From: CAVQWH01 sp963718685
GTDB lineage: Bacteria > Patescibacteriota > Saccharimonadia > Saccharimonadales > Saccharimonadaceae
NCBI GenBank assembly: GCA_963718685.1
Contig: OY970356.1
Coordinates: 186,001 to 250,000 of the forward strand
Direction of reading: 5' to 3'
DNA length: 64,000 nt
The position numbers were made by a program, and so were the translations under genes. Of this stretch, positions 8,493 through 17,330 are shown piece after piece (positions within the stretch are counted from its first letter, which is position 1; every line of letters begins with the position of its first letter). Under the pieces are notes generated by a model. It made no database searches, was not told where the DNA came from, and worked only from the letters and a program-made list of their open reading frames with translations.

Positions 8493-8505
8493 GAGGGCGT
8501 ATAAT
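8477..8505 (+). promoter_or_regulatory. clpP promoter
   Basis: TTGCCA (8477-8482), a 17-nt gap and TATAAT (8500-8505) form a good housekeeping promoter. The -35 lies within the CIRCE spacer. The ATG of clpP is 8 nt after the -10, so the transcript is probably leaderless. Confidence 0.85.
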
Positions 8506-8513
8506 TCTTTAAT

Positions 8514-9104
8514 ATGACAAAAAGTTATCTAGTACCAACGGTTATTGAAAAGAGTTATGAGGGCGAACGGGCCTATGATATTTATAGCCGGCTTTTAAAA
8601 GAGCGTATTATTTTCTTGGGCGAGCAGGTTAATGAACACACGGCTAACTTAATAGTGGCTCAGCTTTTACACTTAGCTTACGAAGACAGCAAAAAAGATA
8701 TCATGTTTTATATAAATAGCCCGGGTGGCAGCGTTTATGATGGTATGGCAATTTATGACACCATGCAGTACATTAAGCCGGACGTACAGACAATTGGCGT
8801 GGGTTTGCAAGCTAGTTTTGGAGCATTGCTACTTTGTTCTGGCGCTAAAGGCAAGCGTTCTATGCTCCCGCACTCTAGGGCTATGATTCATCAGCCTTCT
8901 GCTGGTACCCAAGGCAAAGTAACTGATATGGAAATTGATTTGCGCGAAAATATCCGCATGAAAGAGCTGCTGGCTAGCATATTCGTAAAAAATACCGGCC
9001 AGAAGCTGTCTAAAATCAAGAACGATATGGAACGTGATTATTGGATGGATCCTGCTGAAGCCAAAAAGTATGGCTTGATTGACGAAGTCATTACCAAAGC
9101 CTAA
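8514..9104 (+). CDS. clpP: ATP-dependent Clp protease proteolytic subunit
   Basis: ClpP is the serine peptidase barrel that works with ClpX or ClpC to degrade misfolded and regulatory proteins. It is 196 aa, the normal length. The catalytic serine sits in QASFGALLL (canonical family form ASMGS, here with F and A), the histidine in MIHQPS, and the aspartate in ERDYWMDP. The C-terminal KKYGLIDEVI is typical. The gene is expressed from a HrcA-type promoter, which marks it as part of the heat-shock response. No Clp ATPase lies in the window. Confidence 0.96.
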   Translation: MTKSYLVPTVIEKSYEGERAYDIYSRLLKERIIFLGEQVNEHTANLIVAQLLHLAYEDSKKDIMFYINSPGGSVYDGMAIYDTMQYIKPDVQTIGVGLQASFGALLLCSGAKGKRSMLPHSRAMIHQPSAGTQGKVTDMEIDLRENIRMKELLASIFVKNTGQKLSKIKNDMERDYWMDPAEAKKYGLIDEVITKA

Positions 9105-9128
9105 AAAGTTTTAATCTTAAAAATAGTG

Positions 9129-9157
9129 TTGACAGCTTGTGCCAGCTACCCCATAAT
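9129..9157 (+). promoter_or_regulatory. rpoBC promoter
   Basis: TTGACA (9129-9134), a 17-nt spacer and CATAAT (9152-9157) form a near-consensus promoter. It would start a transcript at about 9164 with a leader of about 125 nt, unusually long for this genome. Confidence 0.85.
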
Positions 9158-9180
9158 GGTATGTAAGAAGTAGTGTAAGT

Positions 9181-9264
9181 TGGGTAATTGCGTGTTACGC
9201 TTGGTGGCTCTTGAGTACACGCCCACACTTAGTGAATCTTCGGCGCCGGTTCAAATATTACCCA
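9181..9264 (+). promoter_or_regulatory. Structured 5' leader of rpoB
   Basis: The leader is closed by an 8-bp helix, TGGGTAAT (9181-9188) with ATTACCCA (9257-9264). Inside lies GCGTGT/ACACGC (9190-9195/9217-9222) and the palindrome CGGCGCCG (9241-9248). The ribosome-binding site AGGAG (about 9275-9279) follows outside the helix. It resembles an autoregulatory or ligand-binding leader, but I cannot match it to a named class. Confidence 0.5.
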
Positions 9265-9289
9265 TAAAATAGATAGGAGACGTTCACGT

Positions 9290-12200
9290 ATGGCAAGCAG
9301 CAAGCCTGCGGAGCGACGGTATTTTACGCAGCGAGACGCTGTCTTGCCGTTGCCTAATTTAATTGATCACCAAATAAAATCTTGGCAAGAGTTTGTAGAA
9401 ACTGGCCTAACCGAAATTTTTGCGGAAATTAATCCGGTCAACGACTACACTGAACAAAAGCTTGAACTTCGGTTCAAAGCTTGTCATTTTGAGGAGCCAA
9501 AAATTACCGACATCGAAGCACGGCACAACAACGTCAGCTTCGAAGCCTCACTGAAGGCTCAGGTTGAGCTTACTAATAAAGTAACCGGCGAAGTAAAAGA
9601 ACAAGAAATATACCTAGGCGATTATCCGTGGATGACCGAACGCGGCACCTTTGTTATTAATGGCGCGGAACGCGTAGTGGTGAGCCAGCTGATTCGCAGC
9701 GCCGGAGTATTTTTTACTGCTAACTCTAGTGGAGGCCGCAATTATTATGGTGCCAAAGTCATTCCTGGTCGCGGCGCATGGCTGGAATTTGAAACCGCAC
9801 CGAACGGAGCTATATACGTTAAGATTGACCGTCGCCGCAAATTGCCGGTAACCACTCTTTTGCGGGCTTTAGGGTATGGGACCGAGACAGGTATTAAAGA
9901 CTTATTCAAAGATGTTGATACTGGTGAAATTAACTATATAGATGCAACACTCGAAAAAGACCCTAGCAAAGGCGCAAACGAGGCATTGATTGAAGTATAT
10001 CGCCGCTTGCGCCCGGGCGACTTAGCTACTGTCGACAACGCGCGCACTATGATTGAGCGCATGTTCTTTGATTTTAAAAGATTTGATTTTAGCCGGGTTG
10101 GCCGCTTTAAACTTAATCAGCGATTAGGATTGAAAGTTCCAAACACCACCAAAAACCGTGTTATGCGCATGGAAGATTTGGTGGCGATTATTAAGGAAAT
10201 TATTCGCCTTAATAATACCCAAGAAGCTCCCGATGACATTGATGCGCTTAGTAACCGCCGTGTAAAAATGGTGGGTGAGTTAGTTGCTCGCCAATTCCGC
10301 ATTGGCATGTTGCGCATGCAACGCAACGCCATGGACCGCATGAGTATGAGCGACATCGAAACTGTAACTCCGGGCCAGCTAATTAACGCCCGACCTGTAG
10401 TAGCGGCTGTACGCGAATTTTTTGCAAGTTCGCAGCTTAGCCAGTTTATGGATCAGACCAATCCGCTTAGCGAGCTGGCTCATAAAAGACGACTTAGCTC
10501 AATGGGGCCTGGCGGCTTGAGCCGCGAGCGTGCCGGCTTGGATGTACGTGACGCTCACGAGACTCATTATGGCCGTCTGTGTAGCGTGGAAACTCCAGAA
10601 GGCGCTAACATCGGTTTGGTTTTGAATTTGGCTAGTTACGCTAAAGTTAATGAATATGGTTTCATTGAAACTCCATATAGAAAAGTAATAAAGAATAAAG
10701 TCACTGATGAAGTGGTTTATTTAGATTCTGCTCAAGAAGCTGTGGAAGTAATTGCCGAAGCCGGTAATGAGCTAAATAAAAACGGTAGCTTTAAGCAAGA
10801 ACGTGTAAGCGTTCGTAACTGCTTAGTGCCGGAAGAAGCTGATTCCAGCGAAGTAACCTATATGGACGCAGCCAAAAAGCAGATTATAGGCGCTACGGCT
10901 GCTTTGATTCCCTTCATTGAGAAGAATCGTATTGACCGTTCTTTAACCGGTTCAAACATGCAGAAACAGGCCGTACCTTTACTTCAGCCAAAAAGTCCTA
11001 TCGTAGGTACAGGCGCAGAAAAAGATATTGCTCGTAATACTAGCCAGATAATTCTTGCTGAATCTGCAGGTGAAGTTACCAAAGCTACGGCAGATGAGGT
11101 AATTGTTAAATATAAGAATGCTACAAAAAGCTATCAACCGATCCACTTTGAACAAAGTAACGATGATCGCAGTATTAACCAAAAAGTTGTAGTGAGTCGT
11201 GGGCAAAAAGTTAAAAAAGGCGATGTGCTGATTGAAGGAGCTTCGGTTGCAGACGGAGAGTTAGCTCTTGGCCGCGATCTTATGGTTGCCTTCATGCCAT
11301 GGGGCGGCTACAACATGGACGACTCAATTATATTAAGTGATCGTATTGTTAAAGATGATGATTTGACGAGTATCAATATTAACGACTTTATGGTTGAGGT
11401 TCGTGAAACTAAGCTGGGGCCGGAAATTGTAACTCGCGATATTCCAAACGTTAGCGAAGAAAGCTTACGGCACTTAGATGAAAACGGCATTGTTCAGATT
11501 GGCTCTGAAGTAAAAGCCGGCGATGTATTAGTAGGGAAGATTACGCCTAAAGGCGAGCAAGAACTTTCTAGTGAAGAGCGTCTGCTTCGAGCAATCTTTG
11601 GCGAAAAAGCTAAAGACGTACGTGACACTTCCCAGCGCATGAGTAACGGTAAGCATGGCAAGGTTGTTGGAGTAAAAATCTTTAGCCGCGAAAACGGCCA
11701 TGAACTAAAAGCCGGTGTTTTAATGCAAATTCAGATTTTTGTAGCCCAGCTGCGTAAAGTTGCAGTAGGCGATAAGCTAGCCGGTCGCCACGGCAACAAA
11801 GGTGTTGTGGCACGAATTTTACCTATGGCAGATATGCCTTTTATGGCAGATGGACAGCCGGTTGATGTGATTTTGAACCCGCTTGGCGTGCCAAGCCGCA
11901 TGAACTTAGGCCAGTTATTTGAAACGCACTTGGGTATGGCTGCCCGTGCGTTAGGCTACAAGGTAGCTACACCACCGTTCAACGGTGTGCCTAATGATGT
12001 AATTAGCCAGCAACTTAAGGAAGCTGGTTATCCTGAAGACGGCAAGGTTCAGCTTTATGATGGCCGAACCGGCGAAGAGTTTAAGGAAAAGACAGCAGTA
12101 GGCAACATGTATATCATTAAACTTCACCACATGATTGCAGATAAGATTCATGCCCGCTCAACGGGTCCCTACACTATGGTTACCCAGCAACCGCTTGGCG

Positions 12201-12664
12201 GTAAGGCGCAAAATGGCGGCCAGCGCTTTGGCGAGATGGAAGTGTGGGCGCTTGAAGCTTATGGTGCTGCTACCACTTTGCAGGAAATGCTTACTATTAA
12301 GTCAGACGATGTGTATGGTCGTGCTAAAGCTTATGAGTCAATTATTAAGAACGAACCTATTACCGGTCCTAAAGTTCCAGAAAGCTTTAATGTGTTAGTT
12401 AAGGAGTTACAGGGCTTAGGCCTCAGGGTAGATTTGTTAGACCAAAGCGCAGAAGCTTTGGTCGATGCTGAACAGATTATTTCTAAAGCTACTGAAGATG
12501 AAGAGCCCGTATCAGACAGTACTGTTGCTACGGCCAGTGAATCCAAGCCAGTGGATGTCGCAGAATCTGATGCGGTAGATGAATATAGCGACATTGATTT
12601 AGGCGACGGTATGACAGTAGAAAATAGCGAAGGTACTGAAGTAAAAGATAAGGAGGTGGCATAA
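9290..12664 (+). CDS. rpoB: RNA polymerase beta subunit
   Basis: RpoB is one of the two large catalytic subunits of RNA polymerase. At 1124 aa it has the short form without the large insertions of the E. coli protein. The rifampicin pocket is easy to read (SSQLSQFMDQTNPLSE, then HKRRLSSMGPGGLSRERAG), with the key D, H and S residues kept. The lineage-typical GDKLAGRHGNKGVVARILP and the C-terminal GGQRFGEMEVWALEAYGA are present, followed by an acidic tail of about 60 aa. AGGAG lies 10 nt before the ATG. rpoC starts 2 nt after the stop. rplJ-rplL, the usual upstream genes, are not in front of it. Confidence 0.98.
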   Translation: MASSKPAERRYFTQRDAVLPLPNLIDHQIKSWQEFVETGLTEIFAEINPVNDYTEQKLELRFKACHFEEPKITDIEARHNNVSFEASLKAQVELTNKVTGEVKEQEIYLGDYPWMTERGTFVINGAERVVVSQLIRSAGVFFTANSSGGRNYYGAKVIPGRGAWLEFETAPNGAIYVKIDRRRKLPVTTLLRALGYGTETGIKDLFKDVDTGEINYIDATLEKDPSKGANEALIEVYRRLRPGDLATVDNARTMIERMFFDFKRFDFSRVGRFKLNQRLGLKVPNTTKNRVMRMEDLVAIIKEIIRLNNTQEAPDDIDALSNRRVKMVGELVARQFRIGMLRMQRNAMDRMSMSDIETVTPGQLINARPVVAAVREFFASSQLSQFMDQTNPLSELAHKRRLSSMGPGGLSRERAGLDVRDAHETHYGRLCSVETPEGANIGLVLNLASYAKVNEYGFIETPYRKVIKNKVTDEVVYLDSAQEAVEVIAEAGNELNKNGSFKQERVSVRNCLVPEEADSSEVTYMDAAKKQIIGATAALIPFIEKNRIDRSLTGSNMQKQAVPLLQPKSPIVGTGAEKDIARNTSQIILAESAGEVTKATADEVIVKYKNATKSYQPIHFEQSNDDRSINQKVVVSRGQKVKKGDVLIEGASVADGELALGRDLMVAFMPWGGYNMDDSIILSDRIVKDDDLTSININDFMVEVRETKLGPEIVTRDIPNVSEESLRHLDENGIVQIGSEVKAGDVLVGKITPKGEQELSSEERLLRAIFGEKAKDVRDTSQRMSNGKHGKVVGVKIFSRENGHELKAGVLMQIQIFVAQLRKVAVGDKLAGRHGNKGVVARILPMADMPFMADGQPVDVILNPLGVPSRMNLGQLFETHLGMAARALGYKVATPPFNGVPNDVISQQLKEAGYPEDGKVQLYDGRTGEEFKEKTAVGNMYIIKLHHMIADKIHARSTGPYTMVTQQPLGGKAQNGGQRFGEMEVWALEAYGAATTLQEMLTIKSDDVYGRAKAYESIIKNEPITGPKVPESFNVLVKELQGLGLRVDLLDQSAEALVDAEQIISKATEDEEPVSDSTVATASESKPVDVAESDAVDEYSDIDLGDGMTVENSEGTEVKDKEVA

Positions 12665-12665
12665 A

Positions 12666-15600
12666 ATGAATCGTTTTGTAACCGATACTAGCATTGCTGA
12701 TTTTGATGCGGTCCGTTTAGTAGTCGCTAACGTTGAGGATATCCAAAAATGGAGTCATGGCGAAGTAACCAAGCCAGAGACTATTAACTATAGAACCCAA
12801 AAACCGGAACGCGATGGGCTGTTTTGTGAAAGAATTTTCGGGCCTGTAAAAGATATAAATCCGCATGACACTAAACTAAAAGGTGTGCGTTCCCGTGAAG
12901 CTGCCGTTGATAAAAACGGCGAACTAGTTACTAAAAGTATTGTTCGTCGCGAACGTATGGGGCATATTTCTTTGGCTGCTCCAGTCGCACATATTTGGTT
13001 TATGCGCGGTACTCCAAGCGCCATGGCTTTGCTACTTGGTATGACTGTGCGTAATTTAGAGCGCGTAGCCTATCTTGCCAGCTATGTCATTTTAGAAGTA
13101 GATGAATCTAAAAGAGACCAGTTCCTAACTGATGCTGAAGCTGAACTGGAAGCCGGTAAAGCGGCAATTAAGATACGTTATGAAAAAGCAGCTGACGAAG
13201 AAGGGGCTGATGTTAAAAAATTGGCAGCCGAACAGACCCAAGAGCTAGAAGAGCTAACTGAATCTCACGCCCAAAAGAAAACTCAATTAGACGGCTTGGT
13301 AAAATATGCTCTTATTAATGAAACCGATTATCGTGATTTGCCTGAAGACTATGCCGACATTATCAAGGTCGGTATGGGCGGCGAAGCTCTGAAGAAGTTG
13401 CTTGATGGCATAGACCTTGCAAAACTCATTGGAGAACTTAACAAGTCTGCAGAAGAAGCAAAAGGCCAGCGCAAAAAGCGATTACTAAAGCGCTTAAAGG
13501 TTCTGGAAGGCATGCAACGTGCTGGAATTAAGCCAAGTAGCATGTGTCTTACTGTTATTCCGGTTATTCCACCAGATCTTCGTCCAATGGTGCAACTTAC
13601 CGGCGGACGGTTCGCTACCAGCGATTTAAACGATCTGTACCGACGTGTTATTAACCGTAATAATCGCTTGAAAAAGCTAATCAGCCTTAACGCGCCTGAG
13701 GTAATTCGCCGTAATGAAATGCGTATGTTACAGGAAGCTGTGGATGCATTGATAGACAACTCGGCAGCACGTGGTGGCCGAGCTGTTAGCGCAACCGGTG
13801 GCCGACGACGTCTGAAATCAATCAGCGATATGCTAAAAGGTAAACAAGGACGTTTTCGTCAAAACCTACTTGGTAAGCGCGTAGACTATTCTGGTCGTTC
13901 AGTAATCGTAGCGGGGCCTGAATTAAAGATTTATCAATGTGGGTTGCCAAAAGCAATGGCATTGGAGCTGTTTAAGCCGTTTGTCATATCTCAGTTATTG
14001 CGAGAAGAAAAAGCTCATAACATTCGCTCAGCAACTCGTCTAATTGAGGCAGGTGACACGGCGGTTTGGGACGCTTTGGAAGAAGTCATTAAGGGCAAGT
14101 ACGTTTTGCTTAACCGTGCACCTAGTTTGCACCGTTTGAGTATTCAGTCTTTCCAGCCAAAGCTTATTGAAGGTAAAGCGATTCAGCTTCACCCTTTGGT
14201 TTGTAAAGGTTTTAACGCTGACTTTGATGGCGACCAAATGGCAGTTCACTTACCACTTAGCGAGGCAGCTCAAAAGGAAGCCCGCGAACTGATGAGTGCG
14301 ACCAATAACTTGCTAAAACCAGCTGATGGTACGCCGATATTAAACATTAGCCAGGATATCGTGCTTGGTTGTTACTACCTAACCTATCCTAAACCAAGTG
14401 CCCAGACCAAAGACGCAAAGCCTTACAGCTCGGTATCCGAAGCAGTTATGGCCTATGAAAAAGGTGTCATAAAATTACAGACTCCAATCAGGGTTATCGC
14501 CAAAGGTAAAATGCGCGATACTACACTTGGGCGAGTATACTTTAACGAAGTTTTGCCAGAAGAATTCCCTTATGTCGAAGCTATTATAGACAAGAAACAA
14601 CTTAACAAAGTTTTGGCTCGCATTTTCAACCGTTATGGCTCTCAAGAAACTGCTCTAGTAGCCGATAAGGTCAAAGATTTGGCTCTTGAATACGCCACTA
14701 CTGCAGCTGTCTCAACCGGCATGGCCGACTACTTTGATGTGCCAGAAATCGACGGCATCATTAAAGAAGGCGAATCTCAAGCGGCTAAAATCTCAGATCA
14801 GTACGAAAAAGGTTTGATTACCGACGAAGAGCGCTACCACTTAACCGTAGGTGCATGGCGAACTATTGACCGTAAAGTAACTGACCTTTTGCAAAGCCGG
14901 GTGGCCGATTCTGATACAAGTATCAGCGTGATGGTTAACTCCGGAGCCCGTGGCGATATTAGTAACGTTAAGCTAGCCACAGCAATGATTGGCGTGATGG
15001 TTGATGCTACAGGCCATGAAATCGAGTTGCCGATTCGTTCCAGCTACAAAGCGGGCTTGAGCCAGCTTGAAGCTTTTGTGGCTACCCGAGGTACCAGAAA
15101 AGGCTTGATTGATACCGCGCTTAAGACTGCCGACTCAGGTTACCTGACTCGTCGCTTGGTTGATGTTAGTCAGGATGTCTTCACAGTGGAAGATGAAGCC
15201 AATGACGACGAAGGCTTCACTATTTACCGCTCGGAAACAGAAGAGACTATGGTAGGGTTTGGCGACCGACTCTATAGCCGCTATGCTGGCGAAAATGTAC
15301 CAGGCCACGTTAAAAAAGGTGAGCTTATCACCCGCGATAAGGCTGATGCAATTCAAGAGGACGAAAAAGTTGATAGCGTCAAGATAATGAGCATTCTAAG
15401 CGCTAAAAACCTACGAGGTATTCCGCGTCGTAGTTATGGCTTAGATATGGCAACCGGCCAATTAATTGCAAACGCCGCACCAGTTGGCGTAATAGCTGCT
15501 CAATCAGTGGGTGAACCTGGCACTCAGCTAACACTTAGAACCTTCCACGCTTCAGGTGTAGCCGGCGAGGATATTACCCAAGGTTTGCCGCGTGTGGATG

Positions 15601-16463
15601 AGTTATTTGAAGCTCGTTCTCCAAAGGGCCAAGCTTTCATTAGCGAGATAGATGGCAAGGTTAAAATCTGGGATGATGGCCAAAACCATGTCATACAAGT
15701 CACTCCTAAAGAAGGAAAAAGTGAAAAGCTGTCACTTGGCGCCCGTAAACCACAAGTTAAAACCGGTACTGAAGTTTTGACAGGCGATGTTTTAGCTGCT
15801 GGAAAAGACAACAAAAAACCACTGGTCGCTCCTTTTGATGGTACTGTAGAAGTAACTGATAAAACTATTATTCTTGCATCTGCAACTCAAACCCCATTGC
15901 GCTACGAAGTACCGGGCACGCGTCAAGTTACCGTATCTGATGGTGATGAAGTAAAAGCCGGTGATCGTTTGACGGGAGGCTCGATTAATCTTCACGACCT
16001 AATGCGCTTGAAGGGTACGGAAGCTACTCAGCGCTACATGATCAATGAAGTTTTGCGCATATACGCTTCGCAAGGTCAGAATATTGCCGATAAACATCTG
16101 GAGATAATTATCCGGCAAATGTTCTCCCGCGTGCAAATTGAAGATTCAGGTGACTCTTTGTTCGTGACTGGTGATATCGTTAGCAAGACCGCTGCAGTGG
16201 ATGCTAACGAAAAGCTTGTTAGTGATGGCAAACAGCCGGCACAGTTTACTCAACTTTTGCTTGGTATTACCAAAGTATCGATTTGGAGCGACAGCTTCCT
16301 TTCTGCTGCTTCATTCCAAGACACTACGCGCGTATTGATCAACGCTGCTACCAGCGGTAGAATCGATCATTTGTACGGCCTGAAGGAAAACGTTATCATT
16401 GGTCGTAAGATTCCGGTTGGTACCGGAGCCCGCGATATTGAATCAGAAGCTATCGTTGAGTAG
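12666..16463 (+). CDS. rpoC: RNA polymerase beta' subunit (zinc sites lost)
   Basis: RpoC holds the active-site magnesium through NADFDGDQM, seen here intact. The 1265-aa protein keeps the clamp head, the RPMVQL-like region, bridge helix and trigger loop (PVGVIAAQSVGEPGTQLTLRTFH). Both structural zinc sites are missing. The N-terminal C4 zinc ribbon that normally follows ERDGLFCERIFGP is replaced by a cysteine-free segment (about residues 61-92). The second site, normally one Cys near the EDDCG motif plus a CxxxxxxCxxC cluster before the GVIAAQS motif, reads VEDEANDDEG and LSAKNLRGIPRRSYG. Only about five isolated cysteines remain. Translationally close to rpoB (2 nt). Confidence 0.98.
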   Translation: MNRFVTDTSIADFDAVRLVVANVEDIQKWSHGEVTKPETINYRTQKPERDGLFCERIFGPVKDINPHDTKLKGVRSREAAVDKNGELVTKSIVRRERMGHISLAAPVAHIWFMRGTPSAMALLLGMTVRNLERVAYLASYVILEVDESKRDQFLTDAEAELEAGKAAIKIRYEKAADEEGADVKKLAAEQTQELEELTESHAQKKTQLDGLVKYALINETDYRDLPEDYADIIKVGMGGEALKKLLDGIDLAKLIGELNKSAEEAKGQRKKRLLKRLKVLEGMQRAGIKPSSMCLTVIPVIPPDLRPMVQLTGGRFATSDLNDLYRRVINRNNRLKKLISLNAPEVIRRNEMRMLQEAVDALIDNSAARGGRAVSATGGRRRLKSISDMLKGKQGRFRQNLLGKRVDYSGRSVIVAGPELKIYQCGLPKAMALELFKPFVISQLLREEKAHNIRSATRLIEAGDTAVWDALEEVIKGKYVLLNRAPSLHRLSIQSFQPKLIEGKAIQLHPLVCKGFNADFDGDQMAVHLPLSEAAQKEARELMSATNNLLKPADGTPILNISQDIVLGCYYLTYPKPSAQTKDAKPYSSVSEAVMAYEKGVIKLQTPIRVIAKGKMRDTTLGRVYFNEVLPEEFPYVEAIIDKKQLNKVLARIFNRYGSQETALVADKVKDLALEYATTAAVSTGMADYFDVPEIDGIIKEGESQAAKISDQYEKGLITDEERYHLTVGAWRTIDRKVTDLLQSRVADSDTSISVMVNSGARGDISNVKLATAMIGVMVDATGHEIELPIRSSYKAGLSQLEAFVATRGTRKGLIDTALKTADSGYLTRRLVDVSQDVFTVEDEANDDEGFTIYRSETEETMVGFGDRLYSRYAGENVPGHVKKGELITRDKADAIQEDEKVDSVKIMSILSAKNLRGIPRRSYGLDMATGQLIANAAPVGVIAAQSVGEPGTQLTLRTFHASGVAGEDITQGLPRVDELFEARSPKGQAFISEIDGKVKIWDDGQNHVIQVTPKEGKSEKLSLGARKPQVKTGTEVLTGDVLAAGKDNKKPLVAPFDGTVEVTDKTIILASATQTPLRYEVPGTRQVTVSDGDEVKAGDRLTGGSINLHDLMRLKGTEATQRYMINEVLRIYASQGQNIADKHLEIIIRQMFSRVQIEDSGDSLFVTGDIVSKTAAVDANEKLVSDGKQPAQFTQLLLGITKVSIWSDSFLSAASFQDTTRVLINAATSGRIDHLYGLKENVIIGRKIPVGTGARDIESEAIVE

Positions 16464-16489
16464 TTAAAACCCAACACTTCAGTTTCATT

Positions 16490-16514
16490 AAAGCCACCTT
16501 AACCAGGTGGCTTT
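16490..16514 (+). terminator. rpoBC terminator-like hairpin
   Basis: A perfect 10-bp stem, AAAGCCACCT with AGGTGGCTTT, and a 5-nt loop lie 27 nt after the rpoC stop. The T-run is short (part of the stem), with another TTTT at 16519-16522. Confidence 0.75.
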
Positions 16515-16570
16515 GCGGTTTTAAGGCTTGCTTTAAAAACTAAAGCAATATAGTATAAAAATATCATTGT

Positions 16571-16619
16571 AAGTACGAAAGGAGTTTGCTAGTGATTCAT
16601 AATAAACACCTTCGTACTT
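16571..16619 (+). promoter_or_regulatory. Leader hairpin that hides a ribosome-binding site
   Basis: AAGTACGAA(A)GG (16571-16582) pairs with CCTTCGTACTT (16609-16619): 9 bp, one bulged A, then 2 bp that include the GG of an AAAGGAG site. The loop carries the GTG start of a 14-codon leader reading frame. A possible promoter (TTGCTT 16528-16533, TAGTAT 16551-16556) lies just upstream. Confidence 0.6.
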
Positions 16620-16636
16620 GGTCTAGTTTCGTATAA
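16592..16636 (+). CDS. Possible 14-aa leader peptide
   Basis: A GTG at 16592 begins a short frame, MIHNKHLRTWSSFV, ending at TAA (16634-16636). AAAGGAG (16578-16584) is spaced 7 nt before it, an excellent ribosome-binding site. The frame lies between a hairpin and a terminator-like hairpin in front of the alkB-folE-folP genes, as in transcription attenuators. The peptide has no obvious run of one amino acid. It could be chance; the strong site and position are the only support. Confidence 0.4.
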   Translation: MIHNKHLRTWSSFV

Positions 16637-16650
16637 ATCTCTTCTTTATT

Positions 16651-16690
16651 AACGCTCGTTAAACATCTTTTGTTTTGCAGAGCGTTTTTA
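16651..16690 (+). terminator. Attenuator-like terminator before the alkB-folE-folP operon
   Basis: AACGCTC (16651-16657) pairs with GAGCGTT (16680-16686), with an inner AAACA/TGTTT helix (16661-16665/16671-16675). A T-rich run (TTTTAGTTTTT) follows. It lies 15 nt after the leader peptide stop and about 35 nt before the first structural gene, so it could stop transcription early. Confidence 0.6.
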
Positions 16691-16721
16691 GTTTTTGGCT
16701 AATTAAAAAAGGAGAAATGCG

Positions 16722-17330
16722 ATGACTATTGAAAGAAAGTATACAACTTCAACCGATGCTGAAAAATGCTTGAGTACCGTCAAGCAGGAAGGCGCGGTAC
16801 TTTTAAGGCAATTTCTGTCGCCCGAGGACCAAGCAAAGCTTGAAGAAGAGGTATTGGCGCACAATTTAACACCAGTTGATCGCACCGGACATACAATAGC
16901 TGAGCAGTTTAAAGATACCGGTTGGGATTTTGAAGAGGCTCCTACTGCCGTTTTAGTTCTGGGTAAAAGAGTTTGTGAGATCGTCCAGCCGATAGTTCCC
17001 GATTGGGAAGTTAATAAGGTTCGCGCTCAGCTATATAGTCCGGGCGAAGCAGGCATAGATTGGCACCGTGATTATAAACGTGACTTGAGAATAGTAGCAG
17101 TAGTTTCTTTAATGAGAGCGGCACGATTTGATATACGGTTAAGACAAGGTGAAGTTTCTTGGCAACTTCATCCTGGCGATCTTGTATTAATGCGCGGTGC
17201 ACTTCTAAATGGCAAGAAAGATGATCGCCCACAGCACAGAGTGTTTGCTCCTGAAGCAGGTCAGCGCTTATCGGTTGCCTATCGCCAAGTAGCAGGCGAA
17301 GTGCCGGAATTGGAGGCTAGTGATGAATAA
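16722..17330 (+). CDS. AlkB-like 2-oxoglutarate/Fe(II) dioxygenase
   Basis: The 202-aa protein has the double-stranded beta-helix signature of AlkB enzymes, which oxidatively remove methyl groups from DNA or RNA bases. The iron ligands are in WHRD (HxD, about residues 112-114) and QHRVF (distal histidine, about 168), and the 2-oxoglutarate-binding RxxxxxR is RLSVAYR, close to the RYNLTFR of E. coli AlkB. AAAGGAG precedes the ATG by 8 nt. folE begins inside its 3' end and folP overlaps folE, so all three are translationally coupled. The pairing of an AlkB-type enzyme with folate genes is unusual; the substrate cannot be told from the sequence. Confidence 0.8.
   Translation: MTIERKYTTSTDAEKCLSTVKQEGAVLLRQFLSPEDQAKLEEEVLAHNLTPVDRTGHTIAEQFKDTGWDFEEAPTAVLVLGKRVCEIVQPIVPDWEVNKVRAQLYSPGEAGIDWHRDYKRDLRIVAVVSLMRAARFDIRLRQGEVSWQLHPGDLVLMRGALLNGKKDDRPQHRVFAPEAGQRLSVAYRQVAGEVPELEASDE

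Noticed and set aside
12135..12398. Coding frames opposite or within rpoB, rpoC and fusA
   Set aside because: They overlap highly conserved genes in other frames and have no motif or start signal of their own.
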